This document shows positions 14,901 through 22,638 of a stretch of DNA of 42,869 nucleotides, piece by piece. Each line of letters starts with the position of its first letter. Within the stretch, counting starts at the first letter, position 1. The DNA comes from Kiritimatiellia bacterium. GTDB lineage: Bacteria > Verrucomicrobiota > Kiritimatiellia > RFP12 > JAAYLN01. Location of the stretch: contig JAGCUY010000052.1 in the NCBI GenBank assembly GCA_017962605.1, forward strand, positions 1 through 42,869, written 5' to 3'. The notes beneath the pieces were generated by a model, which was given only the letters and a program-made list of their open reading frames with translations, was not told the origin of the DNA and ran no database searches. The position numbers were made by a program, and so were the translations under genes.

Positions 14901-17018
14901 GTTGCGCTCGCCGTTGGCGCGGCGGAAGCGCAGTCTTCGTGCGCGGCCAATGCCGCCGGCTTCTACCGCGTGGAGCGTGCCGCCAATGGTTCGTGGCGCC
15001 TGATCGACCCTGCCGGGCAGCCAACTGTCTGGCTGGGCGTGGATCACGTAAAGTTCGACGGCTTCCGCTGCGAGGCCGACGGCAACCGCAAGCACTACCG
15101 CGAAACCAACGAGCGCCAGTTCGGGACGCCCGAAGCATGGGCGAGCAATACAGTCGAGCGCCTGCGCTCCTGGGGATTCAATGGCCTTGGCGCCGGTTGC
15201 AACAACTCCCTCCTCAAGGGCTTCGGCCTTGGCCGGTGCGTCTTTCTGGCGCTTGGCGACTCCGCCGCCGCTGAGAAGGATGACGAGGAGCACTGGCTCT
15301 CGGACAATCTCCACACCCCCGGCACCGCCTTCCCGAATGTCTTCAACCCCGACTTCGCCCTCCACTGCGACCGCGAGGCGGAAAAGGCATGCGCACCGAA
15401 TCGCGACGACCAAGAGATTCTCGGCTACTTCATCGACAACGAACTCGCATGGGAGGCGCGCAGGGGCGGCCCCGCCGGAGAGTGGGGGCTCTTCGACAAC
15501 GCCTGCGCCAAGCCCGTCGGCAACACGGCCCGCATCGCAGTCGATAAGTTCCTCGCCGAGCGCGGGCTGAAGGTCGGCGACTTCATCCCCGTTCCCGTGC
15601 GGATGGAGTTCGTGGAGCTTGTGGCGGAGAAGTATTTCGAGGCAACGACGGCGGCAATCCGCCGCCACGACCCCAACCACCTGATCATTGGCTGCCGCTT
15701 CGCGGGAACGGTCTATCCCGACGAGGTATTCCGGGCGGCTGGCAAATACTGCGACATCGTCAGCATCAACGGCTATGCAATCCCCATTCCAGACCGCAAC
15801 GAGATGCTCCTCTCATATCGGGATCGCTACTACCCGATTGCCGAAACCCTCTCAAAGATCGGGGAGGTGGCTGGGCGTCCAATCATGCTCACAGAGTGGA
15901 GCTTCCCGGCCTTCGATTCCGGGCTGCCATGCCTGCGCGGCGTGGGCAAGCGTTTCGACACTCAGGAAGAACGCGCCTGGGCTTCTGCGCTCTATGCGCG
16001 CTCTGTGCTGGCCTGCCCATACGTGATTGGCTACGATTACTTCATGTGGGTAGACATGCCTGCGAAGGGCATAAGCTTCCGCTTCCCCGAGGACAGCAAC
16101 TACGGCCTCGTGCGCGAGGACGGCAGGGAATACAAGGAGCTCACCGACGCCTTTGCCGCAATCCAGCGCCGGGATGGCCTGGACTTCGACGAGTGGCGCC
16201 GCCAGCTTGTGACGCGCGGGCCAATCGAGCCGCCGTCTTACACGCCTCGCATGCTGGTGGACTACCTTGATTCCGAATTCGTTCCGGTGACGAACGGCGC
16301 CGCCAAGCCGCCGGCGTTCTCGCTTGCCGATGACGGTGAGTGGCGCGTTGAAAACTCTCCGGGGCTTGTGCTGCGCGGCCAGACTGGTCAGGGGAAACCT
16401 ATCGCTGGCATCCTTTGGGGTGGCTTCGACTTCGGGAGTTTGTCTGCGGAGATTCGCACCCATGGCGCTTTCGACCCGATGAATCCGGGATGGGACAATG
16501 TGACGACCCATAGCGTGGCGCGGGTTCTCGGCGCATCATGGCGCGAGACTGAAGACAAGCGCGGCATCCTGGCTCTGGACTGCGACCTTGGCGTCGCGAG
16601 AATGGCGCTTGAGGTTTCAGTCGCGCCGGAGAGCGCAAGCCTCCATGTCGATCTACGGTGCATCCAGAACATGAGCGGCGAAACCATCGTTATCGACGAA
16701 CTCGCGCTTCTGCCGGACTCGCCGCTTCCTGAGGCTACTGTTCCGCCCAAGGCGCCGCGTCCGGGCTTCATGAACCGTCCGCGCTGCACCCGCTCGTGGA
16801 TTGACAGCGCAACGGGGCGCTCACTCTCAGTGTTCTCTGATTCGCAGTTCATCAGCGCCATTGACTTCGCCGCCGCCAACGGCGACGAAAAGCGGCGCTC
16901 CGCCATTCGCTTCGTCTTCACCCGCGGCATCCACGGCAGTCGGCAGCTGGTCATAGCCCCTGGCGAAGCCTGGACGCCCGAATCCCCTCTCCACGCGCTA
17001 ATAACGCCAACCCTCTAA
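14841..17018 (+). CDS. Secreted agarase-like glycoside hydrolase (clan GH-A)
   Basis: 725 residues: signal peptide 1 to about 31 (ending AEAQ), then a catalytic TIM barrel opening with WRLIDPAGQPTVWLGVDHV, a start typical of agarase-like proteins in PVC bacteria. Likely catalytic residues are E201 (GYFIDNELAW) and E352 (LTEWSFP). Beyond about residue 490 comes a beta-sandwich-like C-terminal part. The substrate cannot be assigned: relatives are named beta-agarase, but the context only says a complex polysaccharide. The start has a GAGGAG site 9 nt upstream. Flanking repeat arrays in opposite orientation and a signal peptide encoded by heptamer repeats set it apart from its neighbours and suggest that it was inserted or duplicated as a unit. 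Confidence 0.75.
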   Translation: MSKVSRQSLVSCLLSLVLAAVALAVGAAEAQSSCAANAAGFYRVERAANGSWRLIDPAGQPTVWLGVDHVKFDGFRCEADGNRKHYRETNERQFGTPEAWASNTVERLRSWGFNGLGAGCNNSLLKGFGLGRCVFLALGDSAAAEKDDEEHWLSDNLHTPGTAFPNVFNPDFALHCDREAEKACAPNRDDQEILGYFIDNELAWEARRGGPAGEWGLFDNACAKPVGNTARIAVDKFLAERGLKVGDFIPVPVRMEFVELVAEKYFEATTAAIRRHDPNHLIIGCRFAGTVYPDEVFRAAGKYCDIVSINGYAIPIPDRNEMLLSYRDRYYPIAETLSKIGEVAGRPIMLTEWSFPAFDSGLPCLRGVGKRFDTQEERAWASALYARSVLACPYVIGYDYFMWVDMPAKGISFRFPEDSNYGLVREDGREYKELTDAFAAIQRRDGLDFDEWRRQLVTRGPIEPPSYTPRMLVDYLDSEFVPVTNGAAKPPAFSLADDGEWRVENSPGLVLRGQTGQGKPIAGILWGGFDFGSLSAEIRTHGAFDPMNPGWDNVTTHSVARVLGASWRETEDKRGILALDCDLGVARMALEVSVAPESASLHVDLRCIQNMSGETIVIDELALLPDSPLPEATVPPKAPRPGFMNRPRCTRSWIDSATGRSLSVFSDSQFISAIDFAAANGDEKRRSAIRFVFTRGIHGSRQLVIAPGEAWTPESPLHALITPTL

Positions 17019-17222
17019 ACTTCCCAACTTCCCAACCTCCCAACTTTTCAACCTTTCAACCTCCCAACTTTTCAACCTCCCAACTTCCAAACATCCAAGG
17101 CGCGCAAGCGCCAAACTTCCAGGGCGCGTGCGCCAAACTTCTAAACTTCTAAACTTCCCAACCTTTCAACTTCCCAACATTTCAACTTTTCAACTTTTCA
17201 ACCTTTCAACTTTTCAACTTCC
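17018..17222 (+). repeat. AACTTCCC octamer array (about 25 units)
   Basis: Near-continuous 8-nt units of the form AAC[TC]T[TC][TC]C fill the whole gap after the agarase-like gene, whose stop codon overlaps the first unit. Two palindromic inserts (GGCGCGCAAGCGCC near 17099 and GGGCGCGTGCGCC near 17122) break the register. The strand is almost free of G, so no Shine-Dalgarno sequence is possible before the next gene. Confidence 0.85.
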
Positions 17223-17227
17223 CTCCC

Positions 17228-18628
17228 ATGACTCTCACCATCGATCCCACCAAGACCATCGGCCCCGTCAAGCCAGTGAACGGCGTCGGGCAGCCGCCCT
17301 TCTTCGGCCTGAACGAATACCCGATGTTCCACTTCCTCAAGGAGGCTGGCATTCCCTTCTCGCGTCTCCACGACGTTGGCGGGATGTTCTCTCGCAATGT
17401 CCTCGTTGACATCCCGAACCTCTTCCGCGACTTCGACGCGGACGAGAACGAGCCGGCCAACTACGACTTCATCTTCACCGACATCCTCATCAACAAACTC
17501 ATCGAGAACGGCGTCGAACCCTTCTACCGTCTGGGCGTTTCAATCGAGAACTACGCGACGACGCGCCGCTACCGCATCGACCCGCCGAAGGACTACGCCA
17601 AGTGGGCGCGCATCTGCGAACACGTGATCCGCCACTACACAGAGGGATGGGCCGATGGCTTCCACCACCACATTACGCACTGGGAGATATGGAACGAGCC
17701 GGAGAACTGGGGTGATCCCGAAAGGAACGAGATGTGGCACGGCTCCTTCGAACAATACTGCCAGCTCTACGAGGTGGCCTCCAAGCACCTCAAGGCGCAG
17801 TTCCCGCATTTGAAAATCGGCGGCTACGCCAGTTGCGGCGCCGGGTGGCTCATAGGGTGGAAGGAGCCGCGCTCAGAGCACCAGTTCAAGTGTTTCCCCT
17901 TCTTCCTCGACTACATCCGCGAGCACCAGTGCCCGCTGGACTTCTTCTCCTGGCACAGCTACTGCAAGGTGGAGGACTTTCTTCCTCAAGCGCGCTACTT
18001 CCGCGAGAAGCTCGACGCCGCCGGCTACAAAGGCGTCCTGACATGCCTCAACGAGTGGCTGCCGGCGCCGAACCATGACAAGCTCGGCACCGCGCTGCAG
18101 GCGGCCGAGGTCGCGGCGACGCTAATCGTCTTCCAAAACGGGCCAGTCGATTCGGCGGCCATCTACGACGCCCGCTGCGGCATGGGCAACTACTCGCCGC
18201 TCTTCAACCCGCTCACCTACGGTCCGCACAAGGCATACTACGCCTTCATGGCCTTCAACGAGCTGCGCAAGAGGGGCACGGCAGTGGAAATCCGCGAGTG
18301 CGGCGCAGACCAGTCTGCGGCCGCCCTCGCGGCAGGACGAAAACCAGACAGTCCCGCTCTCGTCTTGCCGCAATGGCGAGCGCATGGCGCCGCACTTGCG
18401 GTCTATTCCGCTGCGGCGAAGGGCGAGGATGGTTCCGTTGCCGTGATGCTGGCCAACCCTGGCGACGAAGCGGTGCCTGTTTCGCTCAATGTCGCCGGCG
18501 GCGCTTCCTCTTCTGATGGGTCGGCGGTGCCGTCTCGCTGCCGCGTCGTCGATGACACCCGCACATGGGAGGAGGCGTCGCTTCCGGACGCTCTGCCCCC
18601 GCATTCGATTTTCCTTGTGGAATATTAA
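17228..18628 (+). CDS. GH39-like glycosidase, cytoplasmic
   Basis: 466 residues in a GH39-type (beta-xylosidase / alpha-L-iduronidase) arrangement: GVGQPPFFGLNEYPMFHFLKEAGIPFSRLHDV at the N-terminus, acid/base E157 in WEIWNEPE, nucleophile E276 in CLNEWLPAP, and a C-terminal beta-sandwich ending LPPHSIFLVEY. There is no signal peptide, so it should act on imported oligosaccharides, unlike the two secreted enzymes before it. The ATG follows the octamer array directly (CTTCCCTCCC-ATG), with no ribosome-binding site in about 200 nt. The isomerase gene follows after 29 nt. Confidence 0.85.
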   Translation: MTLTIDPTKTIGPVKPVNGVGQPPFFGLNEYPMFHFLKEAGIPFSRLHDVGGMFSRNVLVDIPNLFRDFDADENEPANYDFIFTDILINKLIENGVEPFYRLGVSIENYATTRRYRIDPPKDYAKWARICEHVIRHYTEGWADGFHHHITHWEIWNEPENWGDPERNEMWHGSFEQYCQLYEVASKHLKAQFPHLKIGGYASCGAGWLIGWKEPRSEHQFKCFPFFLDYIREHQCPLDFFSWHSYCKVEDFLPQARYFREKLDAAGYKGVLTCLNEWLPAPNHDKLGTALQAAEVAATLIVFQNGPVDSAAIYDARCGMGNYSPLFNPLTYGPHKAYYAFMAFNELRKRGTAVEIRECGADQSAAALAAGRKPDSPALVLPQWRAHGAALAVYSAAAKGEDGSVAVMLANPGDEAVPVSLNVAGGASSSDGSAVPSRCRVVDDTRTWEEASLPDALPPHSIFLVEY

Positions 18629-18657
18629 CAACAACTAGCAAGAAAGGTAACTCAACT

Positions 18658-19236
18658 ATGAAGACTATAAAAGACAAGCAACTCCTCATGGGCGCCGACT
18701 GGGCCGGATTCCCACTGAAGGAAGCCGTCAAGGCCCACCTCGAAAAGAAGGGGTGGACGATTACCGACGTCGGCGTCACCACGATGGGCGACCAGCGCGA
18801 CAACACCGACCTCATGTTCCACCGCATCGGACTGAAGGTCGGCTCGCTAATCGCCGAGGGCGAATTCGAGCGCGCGCTCGTATTCTGCGGCACCGGCATG
18901 GGCATCCACATCGCGGCGTCGAAGTGCCCGCATGTGATGGCAGGCGTCGTGGAGAGCGTCCCGGCCGCCCTGCGCGCCATCACCGGCAATGGCGTGAATG
19001 TCCTCGCCATGGGCGCCTTCTACGTCGCCCCGCAGATGGGCTGCGACATCGCCGACGCCTACCTGGGCGCATCCCTCGGCTCCGGCTACGAGTGGTGGAA
19101 GAACTTCTACGAGTTCCACAAGCTCGCCATCGACGAACTCGAGGCATTCAACTACGCCGAATACAAGGCCAACGGCTTCAAGCTGAAGCACCTCGGCGAA
19201 GTTCCGCTGGAACTCGAGACCAAGCCCGAAGACTAG
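18658..19236 (+). CDS. RpiB/LacAB-family sugar-phosphate isomerase
   Basis: 192 residues. The family hallmark CGTGMGIHIAASK (phosphate and ring-opening loop) is intact, as is the NVLAMGAFYVAP segment. The usual D-H-x-G near the N-terminus reads GADWAGFPLK, with Trp in place of the His, and the protein carries about 40 extra C-terminal residues (YEWWKNFYEFHKLAIDEL) beyond the 150-residue RpiB core. That fits one of the RpiB subgroups acting on other sugar or sugar-acid phosphates better than housekeeping ribose-5-phosphate isomerase. It is the last gene of the glycan locus and probably feeds the released sugar into metabolism. The start has AAAGG about 9 nt upstream. It overlaps the convergent HNH gene by 4 bp. 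Confidence 0.8.
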   Translation: MKTIKDKQLLMGADWAGFPLKEAVKAHLEKKGWTITDVGVTTMGDQRDNTDLMFHRIGLKVGSLIAEGEFERALVFCGTGMGIHIAASKCPHVMAGVVESVPAALRAITGNGVNVLAMGAFYVAPQMGCDIADAYLGASLGSGYEWWKNFYEFHKLAIDELEAFNYAEYKANGFKLKHLGEVPLELETKPED

Positions 19237-19562
19237 GGCAGGGAGTCGAGGATGTCCTCGACTGCCATCCGCGCCTTCTTGGCGTTGTTGCAGGCCTTGC
19301 AGCAGGGGACCACGTTGTGACGGTCGCTCTTGCCACCGCGCGCGACGGGAATGACGTGGTCCATCGTCAGTTCTGACGGCTTGAACATGCCGCCGCAGTA
19401 GTGGCACTTGCCCGCTGCAATCTGGTTCTTCCACCATTGCGAGGCGCGGAGTTCTCGCGCGGCCTCCCGCTCATGGGCGGCCGCATCTTCGGCAACCGGC
19501 ATTGCGAATGCGATGTCGGTTGCCTTGTCTTTTCTTTCGCGTCTGTGAAGTCCCTTGCCCAT
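19233..19562 (-). CDS. HNH endonuclease family protein
   Basis: Small nuclease of 109 residues. Two zinc knuckles (C53-x2-C56 and C88-x2-C91) frame the HNH motif: DH at 68-69 (TMDHVIPVARGGKSD), N83 and N92. The first 50 residues are charged and helical. It starts 3 nt after the stop of the HAD-methyltransferase gene, with an AAGGTG site, so both come from one transcript. Stand-alone HNH proteins of this size are found in phages, restriction systems and as housekeeping genes of unknown role; only the pairing with the fusion gene hints at a function. Confidence 0.85.
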   Translation of the reverse strand: MGKGLHRRERKDKATDIAFAMPVAEDAAAHEREAARELRASQWWKNQIAAGKCHYCGGMFKPSELTMDHVIPVARGGKSDRHNVVPCCKACNNAKKARMAVEDILDSLP

Positions 19563-19565
19563 GTT

Positions 19566-21422
19566 TCACCTTGCAGTTTCGACGCGCCCGAAGAACTTTG
19601 TCAGCCTCTCGCCGAGGATCGTTTCCAGGGCAGGGGATACGCGCCACTCGTCCTTCATGTCTAGGTATTCGGCCACGGCCGGGGCCTGGCCTGGCTTCAG
19701 CCCCTTCGCGGCGCGCAGGATGATGTTGCGGGCGGTGGCTTCGGGGGAGACGAACTCCGCGACGCGGGTGCGGTAGCCGCATACGCGCAGGATCTGGGCG
19801 CGGAAGGCGTCGGTGAGGATGTCGGCGAAGCGCTCGCGCAGGATGGAGTGGCGCATCAGGGCGCGGCTGGGGCCATCGGTCTTCAGCTGCTTCTGGAGGT
19901 CGTGCTGGCAGCAGGGGGCGATGAGCATCAACGGCGCGCCGAGGCGTATTCCGGTGGCGATTGCCAGGTCCGTCGCCGTATCGCAGGCGTGGAGACTTAG
20001 GACAAGGTCGGGGCGCTCCTGTGGGGCGAAGTCGGCCAGGTCGGCCGCGACGAACTCGGCGGCGCGGGCCATGTCGAGCGATGCGGCCATTTCGCGGCAT
20101 GTGGCGATTACGCTCTCGTTGCGGTCAACGCCGCAGACGGCGACATCCATTCCGTGGACGCACTGGAGGTAGCGGCAGACCGCCAGGGTGAGGTAGGCGC
20201 GGCCGCAGCCGCAGTCGAGGATGCGGAAAGTGCGGGCGGCATCGGGCGCGTTGTCGGCCAGGAGGACGTCCACTTCGGCGAGGAATGCGTTGATCTGGTC
20301 GTATTTGCCGCGCATGGAGGCGCGGATCGCGCCGGAGGCGTCGGCTAGGCCGATAATGCGCAGCAGGGCGACGGAGTCGAAGCGGGAGAGCGGGGTGTCC
20401 TTGGCGCGGTCGTGCGGCGCGGGCGCGGCCGCCGCCGCGCCTTGCGCCTTGCCGCGAGAGACGAGCGCGCGGCCCTTTCGCGTGATGCGGACGTGGAGGT
20501 CGCCCTTCGCGGCGGCGAGGTGGTATTCGCGGGCGCCGGTGGCGTCAAGAAGCTCGGCGATTGCGCCTTCGGCCTCTGCGCCTGCGGCGAAGTTGCGGAC
20601 GACGATCTGCTTGCCCTGCGTCCGCTCGCGCTGCCAGACGGTGGCTCCGCCCATTGCCACGGGGCGGACGCTCTCCTTGGCCGGGCCAAGCCCCTGGTGG
20701 CGGGAGAGGGTGAGGCGGATGCAGTCGGAGGGGTCGAGCGCGCGTTGCATCAGCTCGGCGCGGAGGTCGTCGGCGAGGGCCGTCCTCGGGCGCGGCTCTT
20801 CGGAAATCAGTTCGCAGGTTTCGTTCATAAGTTCATCTACCTCGCTCCAGTCGGCGCAGCGGTGGAAGGCGTCGGAAGGCATGGCCGTTTTCGCGTTCCA
20901 CGGTCGGTTGAAGACAGCCACGCGGCAGCCGGGGATGCGCGCCAGGTGGCCAAGGCCGATGGGGGAGTCCTCCACGGCGAAGTCGAAGCGCATCGCCAGG
21001 AAGTCGTCCAGGGTTACGACATAGTCGCAGGACTTGAACATCGCGGCGAGTTCGCGGCCGAACTTATCGACATGGATTACGGGGATGCCGCCGAGGCCGT
21101 GGGCTTCGAGCCAGCGGCAGGTACCCTCGTGGGTCATTGCCGGGCGGCCGGTGACGAAGGTGATGTCGTGTCCGGCGGCCATCCATGAGATGATGGTGGC
21201 GGAGGCGCCGGGCGTTTCGGGATAGGAGGCGAGGGCTTCCTCGGAATGGGCGCGGGACATGAGGCGCGCCGTCTGGGCGTCGTCGAGGGAGAAGGAGTCG
21301 CGGACGTCGAAGGCGAATACGTCCTCGTAGGCGACCTTGCGGCCGAAAAGTTCGTCCGCAAAGACGCAGAGCATTCTGGCCGTTTCGGTGACGACATCGT
21401 CAATGTCAATGTATATGCGCAT
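19566..21422 (-). CDS. HAD 5'-nucleotidase-like / SAM methyltransferase fusion
   Basis: 618 residues in two parts. Residues 1 to about 205 are a HAD hydrolase of the 5'(3')-deoxyribonucleotidase type: nucleophile and acid D6/D8 (YIDIDDVV), VTGRP at 90-94, VEDSP at 150-154. Residues about 215-618 match a bacterial methyltransferase family: an N-terminal RNA-binding-like domain (RLTLSRHQGLGP, VRPVAMGG), the SAM loop ILDCGCGRAYLTL at 401-413, then HACDTATD at 478-485 and PCCQHDL at 503-509, reminiscent of the METTL25/Trm13-like group. The second part alone would be a normal protein, so this is a true fusion. Start 21422 is set by an excellent promoter ending 7 nt upstream. Substrate unknown; RNA is my guess for the methyltransferase. 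Confidence 0.85.
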   Translation of the reverse strand: MRIYIDIDDVVTETARMLCVFADELFGRKVAYEDVFAFDVRDSFSLDDAQTARLMSRAHSEEALASYPETPGASATIISWMAAGHDITFVTGRPAMTHEGTCRWLEAHGLGGIPVIHVDKFGRELAAMFKSCDYVVTLDDFLAMRFDFAVEDSPIGLGHLARIPGCRVAVFNRPWNAKTAMPSDAFHRCADWSEVDELMNETCELISEEPRPRTALADDLRAELMQRALDPSDCIRLTLSRHQGLGPAKESVRPVAMGGATVWQRERTQGKQIVVRNFAAGAEAEGAIAELLDATGAREYHLAAAKGDLHVRITRKGRALVSRGKAQGAAAAAPAPHDRAKDTPLSRFDSVALLRIIGLADASGAIRASMRGKYDQINAFLAEVDVLLADNAPDAARTFRILDCGCGRAYLTLAVCRYLQCVHGMDVAVCGVDRNESVIATCREMAASLDMARAAEFVAADLADFAPQERPDLVLSLHACDTATDLAIATGIRLGAPLMLIAPCCQHDLQKQLKTDGPSRALMRHSILRERFADILTDAFRAQILRVCGYRTRVAEFVSPEATARNIILRAAKGLKPGQAPAVAEYLDMKDEWRVSPALETILGERLTKFFGRVETAR

Positions 21423-21429
21423 TGAAACC

Positions 21430-21458
21430 ACTATAGCAAACGGGCCTTGGCGCGGCAA
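21430..21458 (-). promoter_or_regulatory. Promoter of the HAD-methyltransferase operon
   Basis: Minus strand: -35 TTGCCG (21458-21453), 17-nt spacer, extended -10 TGC-TATAGT (hexamer 21435-21430), then 7 nt to the ATG at 21422. This indicates a leaderless mRNA. Confidence 0.7.
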
Positions 21459-21489
21459 GGGGAAACAAGCGATCCAACGGGGCAGGGGG

Positions 21490-21518
21490 TTGATTTATCA
21501 GAAGGGTTGGGCTATAAT
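21490..21518 (+). promoter_or_regulatory. Promoter of the TadE-like gene cluster
   Basis: -35 TTGATT (21490-21495), 17-nt spacer, -10 TATAAT (21513-21518), then 7 nt (TCTCTTC) to the ATG at 21526. It is divergent from the HAD-methyltransferase promoter. Confidence 0.75.
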
Positions 21519-21525
21519 TCTCTTC

Positions 21526-21696
21526 ATGAAAATGAGACGAGGGATGTTCGGATGCAAATCCGGCCAGGCGATGGTCGAATACGCCATCGTGGCGCTGGCG
21601 CTCATTTTCCTGCTATCGACTCTGGCCGTCCTTCTCCGCGCGGAGAAGAACCAGGCGGCCCGCGCCGAGCAGCTCGTCTCATCCGAATACCCGTGA
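21526..21696 (+). CDS. TadE/Flp-like small membrane protein
   Basis: 56 residues. A short basic start (MKMRRGMFGCKSG) leads to QAMVEYAIVALALIFLLSTLAVLL, the G-Q-x-M-V-E-Y plus hydrophobic helix pattern of TadE-like pseudopilins and Flp pilins. The conserved Glu five residues into the helix is the one used for cleavage and assembly in type IV pilins. It is the first of three neighbouring genes with the same motif. The start is supported by the TATAAT 7 nt upstream. No tad ATPase, secretin or prepilin peptidase gene is in view. Confidence 0.7.
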   Translation: MKMRRGMFGCKSGQAMVEYAIVALALIFLLSTLAVLLRAEKNQAARAEQLVSSEYP

Positions 21697-21713
21697 ACGA
21701 GGAGGCTAGTGAA

Positions 21714-21959
21714 ATGAACTCATGCACCAGGCAGAAGAACAAGCGCGGCCAGGCAATGGTCGAATACATAATCATAGTGGTCCTAGTGGCCATCGCCCTC
21801 CTCGCCATATTCGGCAAATTCAGCAAGGGCGTCGGCCGTAAGGTCAGTGGCGCGACTTCCGCAATCGACGAAGACGCTGGCGCCGAGGCTCAGAAGCTAG
21901 CCGACGAGGATCCCGCCGAGAAAATCAAGACGCTTGACGCCGATGGCTCCTTCAAGTGA
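21714..21959 (+). CDS. Flp-pilin-like small protein
   Basis: 81 residues: GQAMVEYIIIVVLVAIALLAIFGKF forms the pilin-type helix (residues about 13-37). A charged tail (GRKVSGATSAIDEDAG...) fits a Flp-type pilin subunit. A strong GGAGG site lies 8 nt before the ATG. It lies 17 nt after the first TadE-like gene and overlaps the next one by 17 bp, so the three are translated together. Confidence 0.75.
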   Translation: MNSCTRQKNKRGQAMVEYIIIVVLVAIALLAIFGKFSKGVGRKVSGATSAIDEDAGAEAQKLADEDPAEKIKTLDADGSFK

Positions 21960-22605
21960 GTCCTGGCGCCGCAGGCGCGAAGGGCAGGCGATGGTGGAGT
22001 CGCTCGTCGTTCTCCTCGTCGTCTGTCTGGTCCTTTTCGGATTCCTGCAGGTGTCGCATGCCTTCGCCGGACGCGAGGTGATGCGCCATGCCGCCGCCCG
22101 CGCAGCCCGCGCCCGCACGGTTGGCTTCAACAGCTGGATGTGCGAAAAGGTCATGCTCGCTGCGGCGATACCTGCATCGGGAAAGATGCTCGTCCCGGAG
22201 GACGCGCCGCGCGACATGGCGCTCGCAGATGACATTTCGCGCCGCCCCGGCTCCCTCTGGGATTGGGCCGTCAAGGCAGAACCGACCTCCGTCCGAGCCT
22301 CTTATGAGGAAAACCGCATCCCCAGTTTCCTTGATTGCGACAACGTCGAACGCGCCGAGGCCGTTCTCAACTACGAGGGATGGGACGACATCACCGCCTC
22401 CGGCCTCAGCGGCTCGGCATTCGACGATGACATGATCGACGTGAAGATTCGCAAGCGCCAGCCCCTTGATGTTTTCGTGAGGATGCTCAACGACTGGTCA
22501 GGATTCGCCGCCGGCGGCGCCGATGGACTGAATGAACTAACGCTGCGTGGAGACTTCAAGATAGAGGGGCATTACCCGCTTTACCTTGACGACACCGAAC
22601 GATAA
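21943..22605 (+). CDS. TadE-like minor pseudopilin
   Basis: 220 residues. After the basic start (MAPSSESWRRRREG) comes the same QAMVESLVVLLVVCLVLFGFLQVSHAF helix, then a TadE-like segment (AGREVMRHAAARAARARTVGF) and an extracytoplasmic domain of about 150 residues without clear similarity. TadE/TadF proteins are minor pilins of tight-adherence machines. I chose the ATG at 21943 (17-bp overlap with the previous gene); a TTG at 21934 would add three residues. Confidence 0.7.
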   Translation: MAPSSESWRRRREGQAMVESLVVLLVVCLVLFGFLQVSHAFAGREVMRHAAARAARARTVGFNSWMCEKVMLAAAIPASGKMLVPEDAPRDMALADDISRRPGSLWDWAVKAEPTSVRASYEENRIPSFLDCDNVERAEAVLNYEGWDDITASGLSGSAFDDDMIDVKIRKRQPLDVFVRMLNDWSGFAAGGADGLNELTLRGDFKIEGHYPLYLDDTER

Positions 22606-22638
22606 CGGCAGATTGGCCAAGGCAGGGAGCAAGACGAC

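Noticed and set aside
17018..17222. Octamer array as a CRISPR or promoter region
   Set aside because: The 8-nt period leaves no room for spacers, and I see no -10/-35 pair within it.
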